Assembly: GCA_964643725.1 (NCBI GenBank)
Contig: CAZXTL010000037.1
Location: 1-15,331, forward strand
Reading direction: 5' to 3'
Origin: DYQY01 sp964643725
GTDB taxonomy: Bacteria > Margulisbacteria > Riflemargulisbacteria > GWF2-35-9 > DYQY01
DNA: 15,331 bases
The position numbers were made by a program, and so were the translations under genes. Under the pieces are notes generated by a model, which made no database searches, was not told the origin of the DNA, and worked only from the letters and a program-made list of their open reading frames with translations. This document shows, piece after piece, positions 7,187 through 14,365 of this stretch; position 1 is the first letter of the stretch; every line of letters begins with the position of its first letter.

Positions 7187-7193
7187 GGGGGGG
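7187..7193 (+). promoter_or_regulatory. Seven-G ribosome binding site of flgB
   Basis: A run of seven G residues lies 5 bases before the ATG at 7199. It fixes that ATG as the start over the TTG at 7169, whose reading would run through the G-run. A homopolymer of this length is striking in such AT-rich DNA. Confidence 0.65.
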
Positions 7194-7198
7194 TATAT

Positions 7199-7510
7199 AT
7201 GGCTAATTTAGATGGAATAGTTTTTGGACAGTCATTTGATAGTCTGGAAAGGGCTGTTAGGGCTACATCGGTAAAGCAACAACAGATAGCTGGTAATATT
7301 GCTAATATCGAATCAGGTAATTTTCACAAGTTAGATTTTGATAGTGCTTTGGAAAAAGCAAAAGTTAAGTTGGGCAATAAAGAGGTCTTAATGGATCATG
7401 AAATGACAAAATATGCTGAAAATAATTTGTTGCTTACTTCTTATGCAAATATGCTTTCTTCAAAAATTAAAGGTTTAAAGAAAGTTGTTACCCTTGGTAA
7501 AGGTGGGTAG
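7199..7510 (+). CDS. flgB: Flagellar proximal rod protein FlgB
   Basis: 103 residues from the ATG at 7199; shorter than the usual 130-140. The rod-family N-terminus is clear: SLERAVRATSVKQQQIAGNI, ANIESGNFHKLDFDSALEKA, which is the FlgB-specific continuation of the ANNxAN motif. The C-terminal half (MTKYAENNLLLTSYANMLSS, KIKGLKKVV) matches the conserved FlgB end. The missing residues are in the variable middle. It starts the order flgB-flgC-fliE-fliF seen in many bacteria. FlgB is exported through the flagellar type III apparatus to form the rod next to FliE. The 47-base gap upstream contains sequence pieces shared with the region before flgG. Confidence 0.93.
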   Translation: MANLDGIVFGQSFDSLERAVRATSVKQQQIAGNIANIESGNFHKLDFDSALEKAKVKLGNKEVLMDHEMTKYAENNLLLTSYANMLSSKIKGLKKVVTLGKGG

Positions 7511-7512
7511 TT

Positions 7513-7950
7513 ATGTATAAGATTTTGTTGGTTGTATGTTTATCAGTTTTTGCTTTTGCTGATGTGTTTAATGTAATGGGAGTTAGTAGCTCTGGGATGA
7601 TAGTTCAGCAGCAAAAACTTCAAGCAATTGCAGAGAACATTGCTAATATGAATACGTATAAGTCTAATGATGGTAGTGCTTATAAAAGAAAATCCATCGT
7701 TGTAAGAACATTGCCTGGCAATAATGAGCCATATGTTTCAGAAGTTGTAGATGATCATACTTCTGTTCAAAAAGTTTATGACCCAGGGAATCCAATGGCG
7801 GATGAAGAAGGCTTTGTTGGTCTATCTGGCTATTCTCTTTCTCAAGAGATGTCAGATATGGCAGTTGCAAGAAGAATGTATGAGGCGAATGCAGCAATTT
7901 TTAGTTCAGCAAAACAGGTTGCTCAAACAATAATGAATATAGGGAAGTAA
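7513..7950 (+). CDS. flgC: Flagellar proximal rod protein FlgC with Sec-like N-terminal leader
   Basis: 145 residues. From residue 18 the sequence is a normal FlgC: VFNVMGVSSSGMIVQQQKLQ, AIAENIANMNTYKSNDGSAY, KRKSIVVR, YDPGNPMADEEGFVG, MSDMAVARRMYEANAAIFSS and a final coiled-coil end. In front is a leader, MYKILLVVCLSVFAFA followed by Asp, with a lysine, a hydrophobic core and an AFA signal-peptidase-like site; cleavage would leave a normal FlgC N-terminus. The ATG at 7513 has a good ribosome binding site (AAGGTGGG, 7500-7507), whereas the in-frame GTG at 7564, which would give a leaderless FlgC, has none. FlgC normally uses the flagellar type III route and has no such leader. Identity is secure; the meaning of the leader is inference. 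Confidence 0.93.
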   Translation: MYKILLVVCLSVFAFADVFNVMGVSSSGMIVQQQKLQAIAENIANMNTYKSNDGSAYKRKSIVVRTLPGNNEPYVSEVVDDHTSVQKVYDPGNPMADEEGFVGLSGYSLSQEMSDMAVARRMYEANAAIFSSAKQVAQTIMNIGK

Positions 7951-7952
7951 TT

Positions 7953-8288
7953 ATGGCAGGTGGAATAAATATAGGTATGGATCCAGGGTTAGGGAAAGTT
8001 GAAGGGCTTTATAATATTTATGCTGTTAAAGATAAGCCTATTGAGGATATTAGTTTAAATGAAAACTTGTTTCAGATAACTTTAGATAAAGCCATTGAAA
8101 GTTTAAATAGGATTAGCGAACAAGATAATAAAGCAAATGCTTTAATTACTGAATATGTAAACGGCAATGTCCCATTGGAAGAGGTAATCATTCAGATGGA
8201 AAAAGCATCGGTTGCTACAAGTCTTGCGATGACTGTTATTAATTCCGCAGTGCAAACCACTAAAGAAATTCTGCAAATGGCTGTATAA
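7953..8288 (+). CDS. fliE: Flagellar hook-basal body protein FliE
   Basis: 111 residues, the normal length. The C-terminal half carries the FliE signature: DKAIESLNRISEQDNKANAL, ITEYVNGNVPLEEVIIQMEK and ASVATSLAMTVINSAVQTTK EILQM, the helical part that sits between the MS ring and rod. The ATG is 2 bases after flgC, with GGGAAG (7941-7946) as ribosome binding site. Position between flgC and fliF is the classical arrangement. FliE is the first type III-exported component and links FliF to FlgB. Confidence 0.95.
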   Translation: MAGGINIGMDPGLGKVEGLYNIYAVKDKPIEDISLNENLFQITLDKAIESLNRISEQDNKANALITEYVNGNVPLEEVIIQMEKASVATSLAMTVINSAVQTTKEILQMAV

Positions 8289-8297
8289 TAATTTAAT

Positions 8298-9818
8298 ATG
8301 GTAGATGCTAATGAACAAGAAGTGGAGGGAATCTCCTCTGAAGCTGATGTAGGTTATGATGTAGCAGGCAGTGGAAGAGTAGGTTTTTTCTCTAATAGAT
8401 GGGTACAGATAGGTATAGCTGTAGTCGTTGTATTATTATTGGTAATAATTGGAATTGGTTTTTTTGTCAGATATAATTCTAATAAGAACATAAATAAAGA
8501 CAACGAAAAGAAACAATTCTCTCAAAAAGAATACAAGTATGTTCCTGTTTTTGAAGCAATAACACCGATGGACGCATCCCAGATAAGAAAAGTTCTTAGT
8601 TATGAGAAGATTCCTTTTGAGTCGTTAAGAGAAGGTCGAGTAATTAATATTTCTGTTCCTAAAGAATACGCTGATCAAGTTAAATTAAAAATGGCGCAAC
8701 TTGGATTGCCAGAGGGAGGCATAGTTGGGTTTGAGATCTTCGATCAATCGGCTGGACTTGGTGCAACTGACTATGATAGAAGAATTAAATATATACGGGC
8801 TGTAAGCGGAGAGCTTTCAAGAATTATTTCAACTATGGAAAACATTAATAGTGCTAGGGTTCAAATTGTTATGCCAGAGAAGACTTTGTTTGGAGAAAAA
8901 GTTCCTGGTTCAACTTCTGTTATTTTGAATATTAGTGATGGAGTTATGGTTACAAATGAACAAATTAAAGGAATAATGCATTTGGTAGCTAGTTCTGTTG
9001 AGAATGTTATTCCTGAAAATGTTGCTGTAATAGATAATAAAGGGAATATCCTTAGTGATAAATTAAAAAAAGATATGATGTCTTCGCAGTTTACGGATTT
9101 TATGAAATTATTAAGAGTTTCAGGTTCTGAAGAGGAGTCGCCTATAGAATTGCTTTTAAAATTTAAAAAGGAATTAAAGGAAAACTATGAGGTAACTTAC
9201 ACTTCGAAGGTAAAAAATATTTTAAGAACACTTTACCCAAAGGGAAGTTATATGGTTTATACAAGTGTAACTTTGACAGAATCTTATAAGGCAAGTTCTC
9301 CTTTTGAAATTGGGAAGATCAATATTGCGATTGTTTTAGATAATGCTAATTTGTCTTTGAATTTTACTCAACAGCTAAAGTTAAGCACATTTGAACTAGT
9401 TGCTTCTGTTGTTGATTATGAAAGTGGAAGAGACAGTATTGTTATTGAATTAATGCCTTTTGTAAATATTGAAGCAACTAAAAATCTGGATTCTAAAGCT
9501 AAGATTCAAGAAGAAGCAATTTTAAATGTAGAGAATAGTTATGGTGGGAAAAAGACGAAAAGTAATGTGTGGATTTTTCTAACCTTTGGAATATTATTTG
9601 TAGGTTCAGGTGTAGCTATTTTTGTGGTTTATTTATTATCTAATAAAACTGATGCAGCGAAAGATATTACCTTGGATGATGATAATCCTATTGTTGAGAT
9701 TGAATCTCGTGAAGAAGATGTTGATTTTTCGTTAGAAAAGTTTAGGTCGTTTGTAAATAATAATGAAGAAATGGTTATTGGTAAGATAACTAAATGGATG
9801 AGGAATGACGATGTTTAA
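8298..9818 (+). CDS. fliF: Flagellar MS-ring protein FliF
   Basis: 506 residues, slightly shorter than the usual 530-560. A cytoplasmic N-terminus is followed by a first membrane helix (about residues 36-57, VQIGIAVVVVLLLVIIGIGF). The periplasmic part includes GIVGFEIFDQSAGLGATDYD, RRIKYIRAVSGELSRIISTM, INSARVQIVMPEKTLFGEK and VENVIPENVAVIDNKGNIL, the ring-building motifs shared with secretin-associated T3SS rings. A second membrane helix is at about 425-447. The cytoplasmic C-terminus (LEKFRSFVNNNEEMVIGKIT KWM) is the FliG-binding tail. No clear Shine-Dalgarno sequence is seen. The 3' end overlaps the short fliG-like gene by 8 bases, if the latter begins at 9811, consistent with co-production of the two interacting proteins. 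Confidence 0.96.
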   Translation: MVDANEQEVEGISSEADVGYDVAGSGRVGFFSNRWVQIGIAVVVVLLLVIIGIGFFVRYNSNKNINKDNEKKQFSQKEYKYVPVFEAITPMDASQIRKVLSYEKIPFESLREGRVINISVPKEYADQVKLKMAQLGLPEGGIVGFEIFDQSAGLGATDYDRRIKYIRAVSGELSRIISTMENINSARVQIVMPEKTLFGEKVPGSTSVILNISDGVMVTNEQIKGIMHLVASSVENVIPENVAVIDNKGNILSDKLKKDMMSSQFTDFMKLLRVSGSEEESPIELLLKFKKELKENYEVTYTSKVKNILRTLYPKGSYMVYTSVTLTESYKASSPFEIGKINIAIVLDNANLSLNFTQQLKLSTFELVASVVDYESGRDSIVIELMPFVNIEATKNLDSKAKIQEEAILNVENSYGGKKTKSNVWIFLTFGILFVGSGVAIFVVYLLSNKTDAAKDITLDDDNPIVEIESREEDVDFSLEKFRSFVNNNEEMVIGKITKWMRNDDV

Positions 9819-10332
9819 TAATAAGCAAAAAACAATTATAGTATTTTCTATGTTGGGTGAAGTTTTTTCTGATAATATTTTGCGTAAATTGCCGGCAGAT
9901 GTGTTTGAAAAAGTACAGGAAGAAATACTTCCTTATGTTGGGAAAATTCCAATGCCTGATGATATAGATGCATTTGTTTTAGATAATATTTTGAAGGATG
10001 AAGAGTTGTTAGATATGGATGAGGAAGAAGAGATTGTTGAGGTAAAAGAGGAAAATATTTTAAATCTTGAAGGAGATGCTTTTTTAGACAAAGTATCTGT
10101 TGAATTTGTTTTTGCAGTTATAAAACAAGAGAAACCTATTTTCCAGAATTTCCTTATCGGTTTTTTTGATGAATATAAACAGAATATATTAATTGAAATG
10201 ATGGTTAAGGAAGGAATAAATTTAACTAAGGATTTCCAAAAGACTGCTATTTTAGAAGGAATTGAAGTTTCAGTTAAGAAAGAATTTATTGATAAGATAA
10301 AGATTTATATCAAAAAAGAGAAAAAGGTATAA
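9811..10332 (+). CDS. fliG: Short FliG-like rotor protein lacking the C-terminal torque domain
   Basis: 173 residues against about 330 for FliG. Residues 5-45 (QKTIIVFSMLGEVFSDNILR KLPADVFEKVQEEI) align with the FliG N-terminal FliF-binding domain, followed by a very acidic linker (about 62-82). Residues about 90-170 (FLDKVSVEFVFAVIKQEKPI FQNFLIGFFD) align with the FliG middle domain; the FliM-binding EHPQ motif is represented by EKPI. The product stops there and fliH begins after one base, so no C-terminal domain with the torque helix exists in this locus. The ATG at 9811 is preferred over 9805 because AGGA at 9801-9804 is spaced 6 bases from it. Position between fliF and fliH is the usual place of fliG. 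Homology is remote and judged by eye; a dedicated paralogue with full FliG elsewhere is possible. Confidence 0.65.
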   Translation: MFNNKQKTIIVFSMLGEVFSDNILRKLPADVFEKVQEEILPYVGKIPMPDDIDAFVLDNILKDEELLDMDEEEEIVEVKEENILNLEGDAFLDKVSVEFVFAVIKQEKPIFQNFLIGFFDEYKQNILIEMMVKEGINLTKDFQKTAILEGIEVSVKKEFIDKIKIYIKKEKKV

Positions 10333-10333
10333 G

Positions 10334-11332
10334 ATGTCTTTAATTAAAAAAGATCAGATTAAATATGGTAAAGATTTTTCTGATCATTCTGTCCTCAGTT
10401 CTTCGTCTCAAAAATTTCAATTAAATTTATCTATTCCTAGGGATAAGATTGAGGCAGAAATAAATTTGCTAAAAAATGAGCTTATGAAAGAAGCTGAACA
10501 TTGTCGATTTCAATTAGATAAAGAAAAAGAACTTTTTAAAATAAAAGAAAATGAATTAGAAGAGAAAACTAAGAAATTAGACAAAGAAAAGAATGATTTG
10601 TTTTCTGATCTTGCTGTAACTCAGGAAAGAGCAAGAAAAGAAGCCTTTGATTTAGGATATTTAGAAGGCAATAAAAATGGCTATGCTGATGGTCTAAATA
10701 AAGGTGATGCCGAAGGAAGAGTTGATCATGATCATGCAAGAAAAGCATATGAGAATTCTTTATATGATTTGATGAATAAATTTAATGAATTAGATCAATA
10801 TAAGAATGTAATTCTTGCTAACACTGAACCTTATTTATTGTCTTTGTTAGATGTTATTGTAAAAAAACTTCTTTCAAGATCGATAGAGCTTGATAAAAAT
10901 ATTATGTTAGCCGTAGTTAGGGAAGCGTTAGTTCCAGTTACAAGTGGGCATGAGCTGACTATTAAAGTTAACCCAGAAAATGTTCAACATTTAGAAGAAA
11001 ATAAATCTAAATTGTTATCAGAATTTATGACTATCAAAGAGTGTAAGATTGTTGGCGACTGTGATGTCTCAGAAGGTGGTTGTCTTATTGAGGCTAATTT
11101 TGGGGTTATTGATTCTAGAATAGAGTCAAAGATGCAGAGCATAAAAGATCTTATTGCAACCATAAAAGATGCAGATGAAGTTGTTTCAGTGAACTTAAAT
11201 AAAAAGAGTATTGAAATAAAAGAAGACGATATGTCTGGAGATGATCTTTTTAATAATGGTAGTGAGGTTTTATCATTTGATGAGACCATTGATGATAAGT
11301 CCTTTGATTTTCTTACTGATGATGACGAATAA
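10334..11332 (+). CDS. fliH: Flagellar export ATPase regulator FliH
   Basis: 332 residues, longer than the 235 of E. coli FliH. Residues about 35-105 form a strongly charged coiled coil. Next comes a glycine-repeat-like helix segment, GYLEGNKNGYADGLNKGDAE (about 108-127), typical of FliH/YscL. The C-terminal domain has LVPVTSGHELTIKVNPENVQ and VSEGGCLIEANFGVIDSRIE, the conserved FliI-binding region. About 50 additional residues follow, ending in an acidic tail (DDKSFDFLTDDDE). An AGG ribosome binding site precedes the ATG by about 6 bases. FliH dimers hold FliI at the export gate and restrain its ATPase. The 3' end overlaps fliI by 14 bases, as expected for co-translated partners. Confidence 0.9.
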   Translation: MSLIKKDQIKYGKDFSDHSVLSSSSQKFQLNLSIPRDKIEAEINLLKNELMKEAEHCRFQLDKEKELFKIKENELEEKTKKLDKEKNDLFSDLAVTQERARKEAFDLGYLEGNKNGYADGLNKGDAEGRVDHDHARKAYENSLYDLMNKFNELDQYKNVILANTEPYLLSLLDVIVKKLLSRSIELDKNIMLAVVREALVPVTSGHELTIKVNPENVQHLEENKSKLLSEFMTIKECKIVGDCDVSEGGCLIEANFGVIDSRIESKMQSIKDLIATIKDADEVVSVNLNKKSIEIKEDDMSGDDLFNNGSEVLSFDETIDDKSFDFLTDDDE

Positions 11333-12770
11333 TCAATTTGTAGATTTTTCTCGTTATATTGAAAAAATTGAAAAGATGGAGCCTTTACATAAAGTTGTAG
11401 GTAAAGTTGTAGAAGTCGTTGGCTTAGTAATTGAGGCACATTTACAAGGGGCAAAAGTTGGAGATGTTTGTCTTATTAAGTTAAGTGAAAATAATGAATT
11501 AAGAAGTGAAGTAGTTGGTTTTAAAGAAAGTAGAGTTTTGCTTATGCCATTTGGTCCGTTGGAAGGGATAGGCCCTGGAAGCTTGGTTTATTCCACGGGT
11601 AAGCCCTTGATGGTTAAAGTTGGTAAAGGTTTACTTGGAAGGGTTTTAGATGGGTTAGGCGACCCTATCGATGGACTAGGGGAACTTTCTTATGAAACAG
11701 AATATCCATTAGATAATAATCCTCCTGACCCTGTTAAAAGACCTCGTATTAAAGAAGTTCTTCAAACTGGAATAAGAGTTATTGATGGCCTTTTAACTTT
11801 TGGTAAGGGTCAACGTATTGGAATTTTTGCTGGATCAGGGGTCGGTAAATCAACAATAATGGGACAGATGGCAAGGCAATCAACCGCAGATGTTTCTGTA
11901 ATTACATTAGTAGGAGAAAGAGGCCGGGAGGTCAGGGATTTTATAGAAGAATCTTTAGGGGAAGAAGGCTTAAAACGTTCAGTTCTTATTGTTGCTACTT
12001 CAGATAAACCACCACTTATTAGACTTAAAGGTGCTTTGGTAGGAACAGCTATTGCTGAATATTTTCGTGATCAGGGAAAGAGTGTTCTTTTTATGATGGA
12101 CAGTACTACCAGGTACGCGATGGCTCAAAGAGAGGTTGGGTTAGCTACTGGTGAGCCACCTACAACAAAAGGATACCCTCCATCTGTTTTCGCTCTTATG
12201 CCTAGATTAATGGAACGTACAGGAACAGCTCCGATTGGAACTATTACTGCTATTTACACAGTTTTAGTCGAAGGAAGCGACATGGATGAACCTATTGCAG
12301 ATACCGCTAGAAGTATTCTTGATGGACACGTTGTTCTTTCTAGAGACATCGCTGCTAAAAATCATTTCCCTTCAGTGGATGTTAATGCCAGTGTAAGTAG
12401 ATTATTTACTAATATAAATAGTGAAGAGCATATTCGCGCTGCTGGTTTGTTAAGAGAAGCTTTGGCGAGATATTCAGAAGCTGAAGATCTTATTAATATT
12501 GGAGCTTATGTTAAAGGTAGTAATCCTAAGATCGATTGGGCAATAGATAAAATTGATCCAATAAATCAATTTCTTAGACAAGGCACATATGAGAACATTC
12601 CCTTTAAAGATACTGTAGCTCAAATAACCTCAATTATGGGTAAAGGTGGAGGAGGAGTACAAGTTTCTTCGTTTAATAAGCCGCCAACAACTGTTGCTCA
12701 AGATAGCTTAACTACTGATTTATTGGGTGGCGATTTGGATTTTGATGATATTGATTTTGACGATTTCTAA
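11319..12770 (+). CDS. fliI: Flagellar type III export ATPase FliI
   Basis: 483 residues from ATG 11319 (11322 is an equal alternative, and both lie inside the end of fliH). Upstream in-frame ATGs back to 11241 would add up to 26 non-conserved residues. Motifs: Walker A AGSGVGKST (171-179), catalytic-Glu loop VGERGREV (198-205), Walker B SVLFMMDSTTRYAMAQREVG (255-274) and ATGEPPTTKGYPPSVFALMP. These are the F1-beta-like signatures specific to FliI/YscN. It energises substrate unfolding and chaperone release at the flagellar export gate. Beyond the usual end, a roughly 40-residue extension from about 441 closes with GGDLDFDDIDFDDF, an acidic aromatic-rich tail. It is the last gene of the block; the next gene is convergent. 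Confidence 0.97.
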   Translation: MMTNNQFVDFSRYIEKIEKMEPLHKVVGKVVEVVGLVIEAHLQGAKVGDVCLIKLSENNELRSEVVGFKESRVLLMPFGPLEGIGPGSLVYSTGKPLMVKVGKGLLGRVLDGLGDPIDGLGELSYETEYPLDNNPPDPVKRPRIKEVLQTGIRVIDGLLTFGKGQRIGIFAGSGVGKSTIMGQMARQSTADVSVITLVGERGREVRDFIEESLGEEGLKRSVLIVATSDKPPLIRLKGALVGTAIAEYFRDQGKSVLFMMDSTTRYAMAQREVGLATGEPPTTKGYPPSVFALMPRLMERTGTAPIGTITAIYTVLVEGSDMDEPIADTARSILDGHVVLSRDIAAKNHFPSVDVNASVSRLFTNINSEEHIRAAGLLREALARYSEAEDLINIGAYVKGSNPKIDWAIDKIDPINQFLRQGTYENIPFKDTVAQITSIMGKGGGGVQVSSFNKPPTTVAQDSLTTDLLGGDLDFDDIDFDDF

Positions 12771-12823
12771 CCTCACACCCTTTAAATATACTTAACGTTT
12801 GATACTTATTTGTGAAGGGTAAT

Positions 12824-13291
12824 TTAGTTTCTTAGGATTACTGCTGTTTCATTACAGTTAGGAAAGAAAGGACAGTGGACGCATTCGGTCCAAATCTTGT
12901 GTGGCAGATCTTCTTTTTGGATCATGATAAACCCGTATTTGTAAAAGAAATCAGGAACATAAGTTAAAGCAAAAAACTCTTTTACTCCTAATATTCTTCC
13001 TTCAGCAAGCACTTCGTTTAATAAGAGAGCTCCAACTCCACTTCCTATGAAGTTTTCTTTTACAGCAAGCGACTTTATTTCAGCTAAATCAGTTGTTGAT
13101 ATTTTTAGTGCACATGTGCCTATGATTTCTCCATTTGACTCTGCAAGGTGGAAATCTCTTATGTTTTCAAGGATATATTGTAATGACCTTGCCAATAGTT
13201 TTCGTTGGTTGGCATATTCGTCCAGAATTGATTTAATAACTGGTGCGTCTTTGATAGTTGCCTTTTTAAGTGTGACATTTATATTGACCAT
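12824..13291 (-). CDS. GNAT N-acetyltransferase, N-acetylglutamate synthase-like
   Basis: 155 residues on the reverse strand. The GNAT core includes LKKATIKDAPVIKSILDEYA near the start, AEIKSLAVKENFIGSGVGAL (about 70-89, acetyl-CoA pyrophosphate loop), and FFYKYGF (about 115-121). The C-terminus carries LPHKIWTECVHCPFFPNCNE, with Cys137, Cys140 and Cys146. This PHKIW-C-x2-C ending is typical of short N-acetylglutamate synthases (stand-alone ArgA domains) that start arginine synthesis from glutamate and acetyl-CoA. No other arginine gene is nearby, so the substrate is family inference. Acetylation of another amino acid is the alternative. The gene converges with fliI and diverges from flhG. 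Confidence 0.85.
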   Translation of the reverse strand: MVNINVTLKKATIKDAPVIKSILDEYANQRKLLARSLQYILENIRDFHLAESNGEIIGTCALKISTTDLAEIKSLAVKENFIGSGVGALLLNEVLAEGRILGVKEFFALTYVPDFFYKYGFIMIQKEDLPHKIWTECVHCPFFPNCNETAVILRN

Positions 13292-13297
13292 TAGTTC

Positions 13298-13326
13298 ATT
13301 ATAAATGTTATTTGTTATTTCTACAA
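13298..13326 (-). promoter_or_regulatory. Candidate promoter for the GNAT gene
   Basis: On the reverse strand a perfect TATAAT lies at 13303-13298, with a weak TTGTAG 17 bases upstream (13326-13321). Transcription would begin about at the ATG (13291), which implies a leaderless or nearly leaderless message, consistent with no Shine-Dalgarno being visible there. The -35 match is poor, so this is tentative. Confidence 0.4.
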
Positions 13327-13333
13327 TCCTTAC

Positions 13334-13362
13334 TTGATTACTCTACATCTGGTGTGTATAAT
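13334..13362 (+). promoter_or_regulatory. Sigma70-type promoter of flhG
   Basis: TTGATT (13334-13339) and a perfect TATAAT (13357-13362) are separated by exactly 17 bases. Transcription should start near 13369, about 50 bases before the ATG at 13420, giving a short leader that contains the AAGGAGGG ribosome binding site (13408-13415). Confidence 0.7.
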
Positions 13363-13419
13363 TGAAATATGTTTACTTTTACAACTAGTGGAGACATCGG
13401 AGAAATTAAGGAGGGCAAT

Positions 13420-14250
13420 ATGGGCTCAAAGAGGGCAGAAGTGGTTTCAGTGACAAGTGGCAAGGGTGGTGTTGGGAAGACATTGTTCTCTGTTAATCTT
13501 GCTATTGAGGCAGTGCTATTAGGCAAAAAGACACTTGTGCTTGATGGAGATCTTGGTATGGCCAATGTACATATTGTTACCGGTGTTTATCCTGATTATG
13601 ATCTTATGGATGTAGTTGAAGGGAAGAAGACCTTAAAGGAAATTATTATTAAAGGACCTGGCGGAATAGATATTATTCCTGGTGCTTCTGGATTATTTAA
13701 ACTATCAAATATTTCACATCAAAAAAGACATCGTTTAACTGAACAGCTAAATTTATTAGATGCTGAATATGACCTTATAGTTCTTGATACTGAAGCTGGT
13801 ATGTCTCATAACGTAATGAAGTTTATTTCTATTTCAGATAGGACTATTGTTATTGCAACTCCTGACCTAACATCTCTTTCCGATGCTTATGCAATAATCA
13901 AGGTGATTAAAACTAACCATAAATCTGATGATATAGGAGTTGTTATTAATAGAGTAAGAAATCTTACTGAAGCTGATGCTGTTTTTAGAAAGTTAAATAT
14001 GGCTTCTGAGAAATTTCTTAAATATTCTCTTAAGAATTATGGATTTATACTTGATGACCCTTTGACAGTTAAGGAATCTATCCAGAAAAGATCTCCAGTA
14101 TCCTTTGCCTTTTCTAAAACTAAAGTAGGTAATAGCATTAGACAGACTACTTGCAGAATTTTTGGTATGCAGGATAAAAAAATTGTTGAATCTTCTGGTA
14201 TGATACTTAATAGATTTTCTATGCTTTTAGAGAGCGTAAAGACAAGCTAG
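13420..14250 (+). CDS. flhG: FlhG (YlxH) MinD-like ATPase for flagellar number and placement
   Basis: 276 residues from ATG 13420, chosen because AAGGAGGG ends 4 bases before it; an in-frame ATG at 13369 would sit at the predicted transcription start. Deviant Walker A SGKGGVGKT lies at residues 13-21 with the MinD/ParA signature lysine. LVLDGDLGMANVHIVTG follows, and LIVLDTEAGMSHNV, where FlhG usually reads DTGAG and here has Glu in the third position. DPLTVKESIQKRSPVSFAF is typical of the FlhG C-terminal half. A short amphipathic segment (GMILNRFSMLLESVK) at the end could bind membrane. No DQAxxLR-type motif for stimulating FlhF is seen at the N-terminus. FlhG acts with the GTPase FlhF, not encoded here. 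Its own promoter separates it from the basal-body block. MinD is the alternative, but the flagellar setting favours FlhG. Confidence 0.88.
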   Translation: MGSKRAEVVSVTSGKGGVGKTLFSVNLAIEAVLLGKKTLVLDGDLGMANVHIVTGVYPDYDLMDVVEGKKTLKEIIIKGPGGIDIIPGASGLFKLSNISHQKRHRLTEQLNLLDAEYDLIVLDTEAGMSHNVMKFISISDRTIVIATPDLTSLSDAYAIIKVIKTNHKSDDIGVVINRVRNLTEADAVFRKLNMASEKFLKYSLKNYGFILDDPLTVKESIQKRSPVSFAFSKTKVGNSIRQTTCRIFGMQDKKIVESSGMILNRFSMLLESVKTS

Positions 14251-14332
14251 GTATCCTTTTTTACTGTTTATATGTTTATTGTTTGCTAATGCAAACTTGT
14301 TTATTTGTTTAAAAAAATAAACAGTTAAACAA

Positions 14333-14345
14333 GCAACGAAGTTGC
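14333..14345. repeat. Mini-hairpin GCAAC-GAA-GTTGC
   Basis: A perfect 5-bp stem with a 3-base loop, placed between two TAAACA units (14326 and 14347). Confidence 0.7.
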
Positions 14346-14352
14346 CTAAACA

Positions 14353-14365
14353 GCGACATCGTCGC
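14353..14365. repeat. Mini-hairpin GCGAC-ATC-GTCGC
   Basis: A perfect 5-bp stem with a 3-base loop between TAAACA units at 14347 and 14367. Compared with the preceding mini-hairpin, the central stem pair changes from A-T to G-C on both arms, so pairing is kept while sequence differs. Confidence 0.7.

Noticed and set aside
7169..7198. TTG at 7169 as an upstream start of FlgB.
   Set aside because: Translation would run through the seven-G run, adding ten residues unlike FlgB. The ATG at 7199 has that run at proper ribosome-binding distance.
10984..11454. Reverse-strand open frame of 156 codons across the fliH-fliI junction.
   Set aside because: It lies wholly opposite conserved fliH and fliI coding sequence, has no recognisable motif and is low complexity; it is a shadow frame.
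12777..12820. Possible bidirectional terminator between the convergent fliI and GNAT genes (ACCCTTT with GAAGGGT).
   Set aside because: The stem is only 7 bp with a terminal G-U and a loop of about 30 bases, with no U-run right after it. A terminator is expected here, but this pairing is too weak to call.
13369..13419. ATG at 13369 as the main start of FlhG.
   Set aside because: The predicted transcription start falls at this codon and it has no ribosome binding site, whereas the ATG at 13420 follows AAGGAGGG. Kept only as a possible alternative form.
14296..14333. Intrinsic terminator of flhG.
   Set aside because: The stem is almost entirely A-T, with an A6 loop and no U-run downstream, so it lacks the usual terminator design.
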